The notes beneath the pieces are model-generated. The model ran no database searches and had not been told where the DNA came from. It worked only from the letters and a program-made list of their open reading frames with translations. From the NCBI GenBank assembly GCA_036274895.1, contig DASUEU010000034.1, positions 1 through 12,111 of the forward strand: DNA of 12,111 nt, in the 5' to 3' direction. Shown here one piece after another: positions 1 through 6,726 of the stretch. The DNA is from CALMKX01 sp036274895 (GTDB taxonomy: Bacteria > Acidobacteriota > Thermoanaerobaculia > Multivoradales > SZUA-115). How positions within the stretch are numbered: position 1 is the first letter of the stretch; every line of letters starts with the position of its first letter. A program made the translations under genes and the position numbers.

Positions 1-141
1 TTCGTCACCCGCATCACCCGCGACCACTTCGAGGAGGAGATCCGCCATGGCGAGACCCGAGTCCCAGCAGATTGCCGGCTACTTCCCGACGCCCCCGCAC
101 CTGATCCCCAGCTTCGCCTCGACCTTGCGGTGGCCTCTTGA
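1..141 (+). CDS. Possible C-terminal end of an upstream gene (partial, uncertain)
   Basis: Reading frame 1 is open from the window edge to a TGA at 139-141. It begins F-V-T-R-I-T-R-D-H-F-E-E-E-I-R, which has the composition of a real protein end. It would overlap the next gene's start by 95 nt, which is long for a bacterial overlap, and the residues after about codon 20 (rich in P, A and D) look like shadow translation of the methyltransferase frame. The true upstream stop may differ, or the frame may be chance. I recognise no family in it. The GAGGAGG ribosome-binding site of the following gene at 31-37 lies inside this frame. Confidence 0.28.
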   Translation, partial: FVTRITRDHFEEEIRHGETRVPADCRLLPDAPAPDPQLRLDLAVAS

Positions 142-3100
142 GCCGCAGCGAGAGCGCATCTTGCTCGACCCTTGCGCCGGCGACGGGGCGGCCATCCGAG
201 CCCTGCGCGCGGCGTGGTGCCCGGAGCACGCGAGCTGGCGCCTGCCCTCGATCGTGGCCTGCGAGCTCGAGGCCGAGCGGGCGCAGACCCTGCGCCGGAT
301 GGGTGAGGAGCAGGACGTGGCCTTCCACGGGGACGCCTTCCACCTGGTGAGGGAGCCCACCTGCTCGGGGGCTGCGCTGCTCTACCTGAACCCGCCCTAC
401 GACACCGACCCCGAGCACGGACGCTCCGAGCAGCGCTTCCTCGCCCGCTTCACCCCCTGGCTGCGACGGGGCGCCGGCTGGCTGATGTACCTGGTGCCGC
501 ACTACGCCCTCGAAGCCTCGGCCGAGCTGCTGGCGCGGGAGTACGTGGACCTCTGCTGCTGGCGGCTGCCGGAGGAGGACTTCGCCGCCTACCGCCAGGT
601 GCTGCTGGTGGGCCGGCGAGCCCCGGCGCCGTGCGACCCCTGCTGGCAGCGGGATCGCGTGCTCGGCTGGGCCCGAGAGCCGGAGGATCTGGCGCTGGTG
701 ACCGACCAGCTCCACGTGCACCGCCAGAGCCTGGCCGTCGACCCCGAGCGGGACTTCTCCGTCCAGGCCAAGCTCGAGGCGCCCGACCTCGCCGCGGCTC
801 TCCACAGCTTCCAGCCCTGGCAGGGCAGCCGCTCGGGGCTGCTCCAGCCCGTGGGCGAGCTGCTCGGCGCCAAGGTCGAGACCGCCCTGCCGCCCAAGCC
901 CGCCCACATCGCCCTGGCGCTTTCCACCGGCCTGTTCAACGGTCATCGACTGGAGGCGAACGACCGCGATCGCGACCCGGCGATCCTCGTCAAGGGCGTG
1001 TTCCGGCGGCACCTGAAGACCGTCTCGACGAGCCAGGACGAGGACGGCAACCTGACCTCGGCCATCGAGGTCGAGCGGCCGGTGCTCGAGCTGCAGATGC
1101 TCCGGCTCGACACCTTCACCTTCCACACCCTGAGGCCCGGCCTCGTGCCCACGGGCGAGGAGGACCCGGCCGAGTGGAACGCGGCGGACCTGATCTCCCG
1201 CTATGACCGGTCCCTGGCGGAGGTGCTGGCGCAGCAGTTCCCACCCCTGCACGACCCGCGGAACCCGGCCCACCAGCTCGCCCTGCCGGAGCTGGCGCGG
1301 CGGCCGTTCGCGGTGCAGGCCCAGGCCATCCAGACGGCGCTGAAGCTGCTGGCCTCGGGGCAGACGCCCTTCTTCGTGGCCGAGGTGGGCACCGGCAAGA
1401 GCACCATGGCCCTGAGCGTGGCCGCCGCCCTGTCCCCGGCCCACCACGCCGCCACCCGCGCCGAGCTGCGCCGGCTGGGCTTTGACGGCGAGGTGCCGCT
1501 GTTCCGCCGCACCGTCGTCTTCTGCCCCCCACATCTCCTCGACAGCTGGCGCGAGCAGGTGGCAGCCGTGCTCCCCGAAGCCCGGGTGGTGGTGCTCTCC
1601 CGCCCGGCGGATCTCGAGGAAGAAGCGGACTTCTACCTGCTCTCTCGCGAGACGGCCAAGCTCGGCCATGGCTACCGCGGGGTGAGCAAGGGGCGCTGCC
1701 CGAAGTGCACCCGGCCGCTCGAGGCAGATCCAGCCCAGCTCGCCAAGGGCCGCGAGCGTTGCACCGGCCGCCGGCCCCGGCCTGGCCGGCCCCTGGCCCA
1801 CCTCGCCGAGCACCTGGCCGCCGTGCTGGCGCCAGTCTTCCCGGACAAGCCCCAGGTGATGAGCCTGGCCCCGGCCCGGGTGCTGGCACGCAAGCGCACC
1901 GGCTCCCTCACCCCCGCCCTGCTCGACGGCCTCGCCTCCCACGCCTGCCGGGTGGCCATCGGACAGCTGCGCGCCCGGCTGGCCGGCCCGGAGGTCTACC
2001 CGGTCGCCCTGTGCCGCGTCCTCGACGTGCTGAAGCACGCCCTGATCGGCACCGAGACCTCGAAGCGCTGCCGGCGGTTCCTGGCGAAGCTCTGCGAGTC
2101 GGTTCCGGCCGAACGCAAGCTCCTTCGGGAGCACCTCGGCCGGTTCCTCACCGAGACCGAGCCCCTGGAGTCCCTGACCAACGAAGCGCGGGCCGGGAAG
2201 CTCTTGACCTCCCTCGAGGACCTGGCCGAGAGCCTGGCCGACGAAGGAAGCGCCCTCTGCGGCGAGCCCCTCTACCAGGCCGTGCCCGAGCCCCGGCGCT
2301 TCCCCCTCGCCCGGCTGATCCAGCGGCGGTGGAAGGGGGACTTTCTGCTCCTGATCGATGAGGCCCACGAGGCCAACCAGGCCGGCTCCGCGCAGTCCAA
2401 GGCCGCCCACCGCCTGGCGCAGCTCCCCGGGGTGCGCACCCTCGTGCTCACCGGCAGCTTGATGGGCGGCTACTCCAGCTCCCTCTTCGCCAACTTCTGG
2501 CACCTGTCCCGGCGCTTCCGGCAGGAGTTCGAGCGGGATGAGCTGGAGGCTTTCACCCGCCGCTACGGCTACAGGAAGCTGCTGACCACCTACGGCAGGA
2601 AGAAGGGCGACGCCGGCGAGCGGGGCGCCGTGACCGACCGCGAGCTGAGCCGCAGCGAGGTGATCGGCGAGGCCCCGGGGCTCCACCCGGCCTTCCTCAC
2701 CCGCCACCTCTTGCCCACGGCGATCCTGGTGCACAAGGACGACCTCGAAGCCGAGCTGCCGACCTTGACCGAGAGGCCGGTGCCGATCGCCTTCCCGGAG
2801 CAGGACCCGCTGGCCCAGGAGCTGGAAGACGAGTACCGCGGCCTCCAGGAGATGCTCCTCGCCCAGATCAAGCAGGACCGCTTCCGCGCCGGTCTCGCCG
2901 GCAGGCTCCTCGGCGCCCTCGTCGAGCTGCCCTCCTACCTCGACCGCGCCACCGAGGACCAGGGCACCTTCTTGGTGGGCTACCCGGCCGACCTCGGCGG
3001 GAGGGTCCTGGGCTACGGCCGGCAGTTTCCCTCGGACTGGCGCACGCCGAAGGAAAGGTGGCTGATCGAGCGCGTGCGCCAGGCCGTGGAGGCAGGGGAG

Positions 3101-3640
3101 AAGGTGCTGCTCTTCCTGAGACACACCGGCGACAGCCGCCTCCCCGACCGGCTCCTACGGCTCCTCGCCCCGGTGACCGAGAAGGCCGCCTGGCTCGACG
3201 CCAAGAAGGTCCCCACCCACCAGCGGCAGAGGTGGATCCAGGCCAACGTGATCGAGAAGAACCTCGACGTGCTGATCGTCAACCCCAACGCCGTGCGCAC
3301 CGGCCTCAACAACCTGGTCGCCTTCAGCGTCGGCCTCTGGTACGAGCTCGACACCGCCACCACCACCTACCGCCAGGCCAACGGCAGGTTGCACCGGATC
3401 GGCCAGGAGAAGCCAGTGACCATCGAGATCCCCTACTACGCTGACACGGCCCAAGAGGTCACCTTCGACCTGGTGGCGAAGAAGGTGAGCGTCTCGACGC
3501 AGGTGGATGGGTTGGATTTGGCGGGGGCGTTGGAGGCGGCGGGAGCGAGTGAGGACGAGGCGGGAGGGATCGCGGCGGCGATGAGCTTGGGGGAGGCGGT
3601 TTGGCGGCGGTTGGGGGGCGGGGAGGCGGTGATTGCCTAG
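47..3640 (+). CDS. Fused N6-adenine DNA methyltransferase (DUF6094-like) and SF2/SNF2-like helicase
   Basis: This 1197-residue protein has two halves. The N-terminal half (about 1-200) begins with a G-Y-F-P-T-P-P segment, has a SAM-binding motif I at DPCAGDGA (41-48) and an adenine-methyltransferase motif IV at NPPYD (115-119), and resembles DUF6094-type methylases of mobile elements. The C-terminal half is a superfamily 2 ATPase: Walker A VGTGKST (447-453, Lys451), DEAH box (771-774), motif III-like LTGS just after it, and an SNF2-like motif VI around QANGRLHRIGQ (1110-1120). About 200 residues are inserted between the ATPase motifs, with a C-P-K-C pair (551, 554) and Cys572 that may bind zinc. 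No nuclease motif is visible, so it is not an obvious single-chain restriction enzyme. The start is set by GAGGAGG at 31-37. The layout recalls phage P1 DarB, an antirestriction methyltransferase-helicase, so protection of the element's DNA is inferred; a defence role is the alternative. Confidence 0.82.
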   Translation: MARPESQQIAGYFPTPPHLIPSFASTLRWPLEPQRERILLDPCAGDGAAIRALRAAWCPEHASWRLPSIVACELEAERAQTLRRMGEEQDVAFHGDAFHLVREPTCSGAALLYLNPPYDTDPEHGRSEQRFLARFTPWLRRGAGWLMYLVPHYALEASAELLAREYVDLCCWRLPEEDFAAYRQVLLVGRRAPAPCDPCWQRDRVLGWAREPEDLALVTDQLHVHRQSLAVDPERDFSVQAKLEAPDLAAALHSFQPWQGSRSGLLQPVGELLGAKVETALPPKPAHIALALSTGLFNGHRLEANDRDRDPAILVKGVFRRHLKTVSTSQDEDGNLTSAIEVERPVLELQMLRLDTFTFHTLRPGLVPTGEEDPAEWNAADLISRYDRSLAEVLAQQFPPLHDPRNPAHQLALPELARRPFAVQAQAIQTALKLLASGQTPFFVAEVGTGKSTMALSVAAALSPAHHAATRAELRRLGFDGEVPLFRRTVVFCPPHLLDSWREQVAAVLPEARVVVLSRPADLEEEADFYLLSRETAKLGHGYRGVSKGRCPKCTRPLEADPAQLAKGRERCTGRRPRPGRPLAHLAEHLAAVLAPVFPDKPQVMSLAPARVLARKRTGSLTPALLDGLASHACRVAIGQLRARLAGPEVYPVALCRVLDVLKHALIGTETSKRCRRFLAKLCESVPAERKLLREHLGRFLTETEPLESLTNEARAGKLLTSLEDLAESLADEGSALCGEPLYQAVPEPRRFPLARLIQRRWKGDFLLLIDEAHEANQAGSAQSKAAHRLAQLPGVRTLVLTGSLMGGYSSSLFANFWHLSRRFRQEFERDELEAFTRRYGYRKLLTTYGRKKGDAGERGAVTDRELSRSEVIGEAPGLHPAFLTRHLLPTAILVHKDDLEAELPTLTERPVPIAFPEQDPLAQELEDEYRGLQEMLLAQIKQDRFRAGLAGRLLGALVELPSYLDRATEDQGTFLVGYPADLGGRVLGYGRQFPSDWRTPKERWLIERVRQAVEAGEKVLLFLRHTGDSRLPDRLLRLLAPVTEKAAWLDAKKVPTHQRQRWIQANVIEKNLDVLIVNPNAVRTGLNNLVAFSVGLWYELDTATTTYRQANGRLHRIGQEKPVTIEIPYYADTAQEVTFDLVAKKVSVSTQVDGLDLAGALEAAGASEDEAGGIAAAMSLGEAVWRRLGGGEAVIA

Positions 3641-3665
3641 CGAGCCCTCCTACTGGGCCCGCTGA

Positions 3666-3698
3666 TGAGGCCATGCTGGCACGAGGGGTTGGGCCTCA
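3666..3698. terminator. Weak inverted repeat between convergent genes
   Basis: TGAGGCC at 3666-3672 is matched by GGCCTCA at 3692-3698, giving a 7-bp stem with a 19-nt loop. It lies in the 93-bp gap between the convergent methyltransferase-helicase and TIR genes, where a bidirectional terminator would be expected. No T-run follows on either strand, so intrinsic termination is doubtful. Confidence 0.25.
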
Positions 3699-3733
3699 CA
3701 GGGCCGAGAGTTGACCTGGAGATCTCTGCTGAC

Positions 3734-5005
3734 TCAAGCGAGTGACTCTCTTAGTCGATTGTTCACATAAGATTTGCAGTAAGCCACTACCGCTCCCTTC
3801 GTGCACCCGTTCGCTTCAGGAAGTAGATCGTCAGCAAGGTGGTACTCTGGGAACGCAGCATCAATCCAGGGGGCGTTCAGGAAGATTCTCTGAAGTTGGG
3901 AGGAGGTCGCATCCTCTGGTAGTTGCACCACCATAGTGTAGAGGGTATGCCAGAGCGCGAGTAGGCGCCAGTATACGGGTCTAGATGCCGCGGTGAACCC
4001 GTACAAAGGATTGGCAAGAAGTCCGAGCGTCTGCTGGCCACCGCCGAAAGCGCGATAGCCGACTGCATAGGCCTCTCTGAACGCGCCCAGCGACGGTTGC
4101 GACTCCAGCCGGTTAGAGTCGTAGAACGTGGGAACTGCTGACTGAATGCGTTCCAGCGTGAGTCCCTGCCACCAGTACTTGGCAGGTTCAGCTTCGCGCA
4201 GCTGGCGCCAGCCGCTGACGCGTGGGTCGTAGGGTAGTCGAGGTGACGCGGCTGCGATCGATGCGTCCCTGGTCAGCGCCTCGAGAGCCGAGTCAAGCAA
4301 ATCAAATCGCACCCGGTCGCACAGGCTAAGAGTCGTTAGTGTTCGTTGAAGGCGGTACCTGTGATTTGCGAAATGCACTAGTGGCGCATAGATTCGATAG
4401 AGGAGCACTACAAGTTCGTCTGCGTCGCTCCCCATCCAGATATCGTCCAAGGCCATGTTGCGCCGTGGCTCGAGGGAGTTCCAAGTGCTGGGTTCGTGCA
4501 GCGAGCCTATGGCAGCTATGCATGCAGACACAAGTCCGCCGGGGAACTCGAAGTGCTCGAAGTACCTAACAGCAGTCACGGTAGGCGTCGCAAGCGGCAT
4601 ACCGGCTACAGCACGCTGGATCGCCGCGGCCACTTGTTGGAGACCATCGTCCGTCGACACCGACAGAAGGTCACCAAGTAGGGGAGCGCGGCGGAGGAGC
4701 AACGAGTGCTCAACCTTATGGAGGATCGGCAGGATGTACCTCTCGCTCGCAGTCTGTCTTGCGAGCAGCGCCTGCATCTCGCGCTGTGGGTAGTCCTTCT
4801 CAAGAAAACTCGTACTGAGCACCAAGACGCCAAATCGCGAGAGCGCCAGGCCATCATTGATCTTGCGACTTAGAGAATCACCCAAGCCGAGTTGTTGCTC
4901 GTCGAGCCAAACTCGCAGCCCCATGCCGTGAAGGAGGTCGGCTAGCGGGCGAGCTACGTCGTCCTTGTCCTCGCTTGCATGGCTAATGAACACATCCCAG
5001 AGCAT
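3734..5005 (-). CDS. TIR-domain protein with an unrecognised C-terminal domain, probable NAD-processing immune sensor
   Basis: The first 130 or so of 423 residues form a prokaryotic TIR domain: the opening strand and loop FISHASEDK (6-14), a BB-loop-like segment WLDEQQLGLGDSL (33-45), and DYPQREMQALL (71-81), whose Glu76 is at the position of the catalytic glutamate of NAD-cleaving TIRs. The remaining residues (about 145-423) are rich in aromatic residues and Arg, and match no family I recognise. No membrane segment is evident. Bacterial TIRs of this type cleave NAD+ or make cyclic ADP-ribose signals in anti-phage systems such as Thoeris. It lies on the same strand as, and downstream of, a caspase-like gene, which suggests a signal-protease pair. 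The start is ATG at 5003-5005 with GAGG five bases upstream. Base composition is clearly less GC-rich than the flanking genes, suggesting separate acquisition. Confidence 0.82.
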   Translation of the reverse strand: MLWDVFISHASEDKDDVARPLADLLHGMGLRVWLDEQQLGLGDSLSRKINDGLALSRFGVLVLSTSFLEKDYPQREMQALLARQTASERYILPILHKVEHSLLLRRAPLLGDLLSVSTDDGLQQVAAAIQRAVAGMPLATPTVTAVRYFEHFEFPGGLVSACIAAIGSLHEPSTWNSLEPRRNMALDDIWMGSDADELVVLLYRIYAPLVHFANHRYRLQRTLTTLSLCDRVRFDLLDSALEALTRDASIAAASPRLPYDPRVSGWRQLREAEPAKYWWQGLTLERIQSAVPTFYDSNRLESQPSLGAFREAYAVGYRAFGGGQQTLGLLANPLYGFTAASRPVYWRLLALWHTLYTMVVQLPEDATSSQLQRIFLNAPWIDAAFPEYHLADDLLPEANGCTKGAVVAYCKSYVNNRLRESLA

Positions 5006-5462
5006 GCTTGCCTCGCATCAGAGTGATCCGGAGTGACACCTCACGGTTGAAGATCACTTCGCGTTCGCACCCGACGCCCTACGCAATCGCTTCCTGCGTT
5101 CATCGTTGAGGCTGCGGACGCCGCGCTCCCGGTGCTCGCCCTCACTATACAGCATCCCGGGGACAACGCACCCGCAGTACGTCAGCGCCACTATTGATCC
5201 GACCATCTGGACTCAGACTCAAGCGGCATAGCGCACCGAGGGGTGTTGGAAGTACTTTCGGCCGCGTTGAGGAGACCGTGTCGCCTTAGCTCAAGCTTGG
5301 GCTGTCGGTGGGCAAGCGGTCTGCACCGATCCGAGACCAAGCAGAAAAGACTGACTCCGGCTCACCGATTCCTGCCTTGCACGCTAGCTACCCCCGGGGA
5401 CTCGCCGTCCGGGCACCTTGCCCTTGGCAACCCGGGGCCTCATACGTGTTGGACGGTGCAGT
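5006..5462. other. 457-bp gap between the caspase-like and TIR genes, no gene recognised
   Basis: No convincing reading frame with a family resemblance occurs on either strand. On the minus strand a TATAGT hexamer (ACTATA at 5144-5149 on the plus strand) lies about 140 bp upstream of the TIR start, but I see no matching -35 box at 17 bp. GC-rich inverted segments around 5393-5442 (several CCCGGG/CCCCGGGG blocks) could fold in RNA just after the caspase stop and act as a weak terminator. The gap implies that the TIR gene has its own promoter or that the leader is structured. Confidence 0.4.
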
Positions 5463-6188
5463 TCACCAGTATGTTCGGCAGCCCCCGAAAAACACGAGAT
5501 TCGCACTAGCGGACTTCAGGTACGTGCTGAGGCTAGGAACATGAACAGCGAGCTCCGGCAGTCGGTTCGGACCAGCACTGAATGGATAGTCATTGGGCAT
5601 CAGATAGACCTGGCCATCATGCTCAAAGCCATGACCGGTCAGGTAGATGACGGCTGCCTCCGCATCCTCCGACCTTCTGGAAAGCGTCTCCAGGGCCTTG
5701 CGAAGGTCATCCCTTGATGGGTTGGCATGATCTTTCACCTCGAACCCTGCCTTCCTCAGCGCTGCAGTCACCCTCTCCAGATCGCGTTCAGCACCGGGGA
5801 GCGACGTTACTCCAGCGGCGCGATAGTTCGAGTAGACGAAGACCAACGCCACTCGCTTGGCTGAGGTGGGCACAGGCTTCAGTCTCCACTGACTGGAGTC
5901 AGGAGCGGTTGGGCCATCGGGCGTTTGGAAGCCACGACTCTTTTCTCTTGTCAGAGTGAGCAGGTCGGCTTGGAGTTCAGCATAGGTTAGTAGCGGTCGT
6001 TCCAGCAGCTCAATTAGCGCGGATGCGAAGGGGTTTCCGCCGCCCTCGCCTTGATCGAGCGTCGACCTACCGGATTGCGACCCGTAGAACACTGCGGGAA
6101 CTGCAATTCCTGATTGTGCAGCTGCTCGACCACAAGCGCACAGTACAACAGCCGCTGCTGCCGCAATCCACTGAACCGTTCGATTCAT
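5463..6188 (-). CDS. Caspase-like (peptidase C14) protease with signal peptide; p10/p20 order appears circularly permuted
   Basis: This 241-residue protein starts with a signal sequence (basic N-R, then a hydrophobic run at about 6-18, with a plausible AAA|QS cleavage at 24/25; L-C-A-C at 16-19 could instead be a weak lipobox). Residues 30-90 resemble the C-terminal p10 part of bacterial caspases: VFYGSQSG, then GGGNPFASALIELL (cf. GxNSPFTxALL), then an R-G-F-Q-T-P segment (85-90). Residues 111-241 resemble p20: KRVALVFVYSNYR (111-123), PGAERDLERVTAALRKAGFEV (131-151), catalytic His in YLTGHG (His186), and catalytic Cys in FFGGCR (Cys237). The chain ends at 241, right after Cys, with TGA at 5463-5465. 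Start ATG 6186-6188 has AGGGGG six bases upstream; the longer frame to 6512 is Pro/Arg-rich shadow. It is the upstream gene of a TIR pair. A substrate cannot be named. Confidence 0.75.
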   Translation of the reverse strand: MNRTVQWIAAAAAVVLCACGRAAAQSGIAVPAVFYGSQSGRSTLDQGEGGGNPFASALIELLERPLLTYAELQADLLTLTREKSRGFQTPDGPTAPDSSQWRLKPVPTSAKRVALVFVYSNYRAAGVTSLPGAERDLERVTAALRKAGFEVKDHANPSRDDLRKALETLSRRSEDAEAAVIYLTGHGFEHDGQVYLMPNDYPFSAGPNRLPELAVHVPSLSTYLKSASANLVFFGGCRTYW

Positions 6189-6726
6189 CGTAGCCCCCTG
6201 CCCGCCCAACACTTCTCTATGGGATCCGCTGCCCCGGTGCCTAGATGGCCTAGCGGGCAACTCGATGCTAAACAGTGCTCTGGGACCGGGGCGGTCTGCT
6301 GGCGCGAAGCCTTGTTCCCTCGAATGTTTTGGGAACCTTAGCAGCAACGAATGCTCAAGGCAATGCCCAGTGCTATGTCGGAGATGCTCCCGGGAACTCG
6401 ACTGTCGTAGGGGGAGTTGCGCTCGCTTAGGCGACGCCTGTCCGGGCCCTGGCTGGCCGGGGTTGGGGCGGCCGAGAAGCTCACGAGAGCGGGCTACGAC
6501 TGCGATCGCCACGGGTGTCGAGCAGATCCGCTCTGTCGGTTAGGGCCTTCTTCCGCAAGAGGCACTCGGTCGAGCCGAGCATAGGCGGCGGAGTGCTCGC
6601 GGCTCCTGGGTTCCCGAGGGGCTGAGCCCCCATTCCCTCAGCCCGCCCTCTGCCCAGAGCTAGCTCTTCCTTCCCACTAAGCCACTCGCGCGGACGCGAG
6701 CGGACGATCCGGAGAGGAGAGAGGCG
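6189..6726. other. 538-bp divergent intergenic region between caspase-like gene and ardC
   Basis: It must hold the promoters for both the minus-strand caspase-like gene and plus-strand ardC, but no convincing -35/-10 pair stands out by eye. GC content rises from left to right, from cargo-like to backbone-like around 6400-6650. Visible structures are an 8-bp hairpin GGGCTGAG (6619-6626) / CTCAGCCC (6637-6644) and a 6-bp hairpin at 6685-6700 close to ardC. A short translated stretch near 6460-6510 (A-A-E-K-L-T-R-A-G-Y-D-C-D) looks protein-like and might be a gene remnant, but it is too short to assign. Confidence 0.4.
6685..6700 (+). promoter_or_regulatory. ardC leader stem-loop
   Basis: CTCGCG (6685-6690) and CGCGAG (6695-6700) form a perfect 6-bp stem with a CGGA loop, 26 bp before the ardC ATG. 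GGAGAGGAGAGAGG follows as the ribosome-binding region. The whole stretch from the stem to ATGAGC aligns well with the leader of the tandem-OB gene at about 8797-8843, so it is likely a shared element rather than chance. Possible roles are a transcription attenuator, a translation control hairpin, or a single-strand-DNA promoter used during DNA entry. Confidence 0.45.

Noticed and set aside
14..3124. A 1036-codon open frame on the minus strand
   Set aside because: It is the antisense shadow of the GC-rich methyltransferase-helicase gene. Its composition (G, L, Q, E, H, P repeats) has no domain motif, while the plus strand has clear methylase and helicase motifs.
3590..3630. G-run cluster near the end of the methyltransferase-helicase that might form a quadruplex
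   Set aside because: Runs are irregular and lie in a coding region rich in Gly and Ala codons (GGG, GCG); composition alone explains them.
5243..5544. Small plus-strand frames in the caspase-TIR spacer
   Set aside because: They lack a ribosome-binding site and any family resemblance, and run into the caspase gene in antisense.
6189..6512. Upstream extension of the caspase-like frame to an ATG at 6512
   Set aside because: The extra 108 residues are Pro/Arg/Ser-rich with no motif. The ATG at 6188 has a good ribosome-binding site and begins a clean signal peptide.
6450..6560. Protein-like translation A-A-E-K-L-T-R-A-G-Y-D-C-D in the ardC upstream region
   Set aside because: It is only about a dozen residues, with no start, no family I can name, and rapid decay into low-complexity translation. 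It may be a gene relic, but this cannot be supported.
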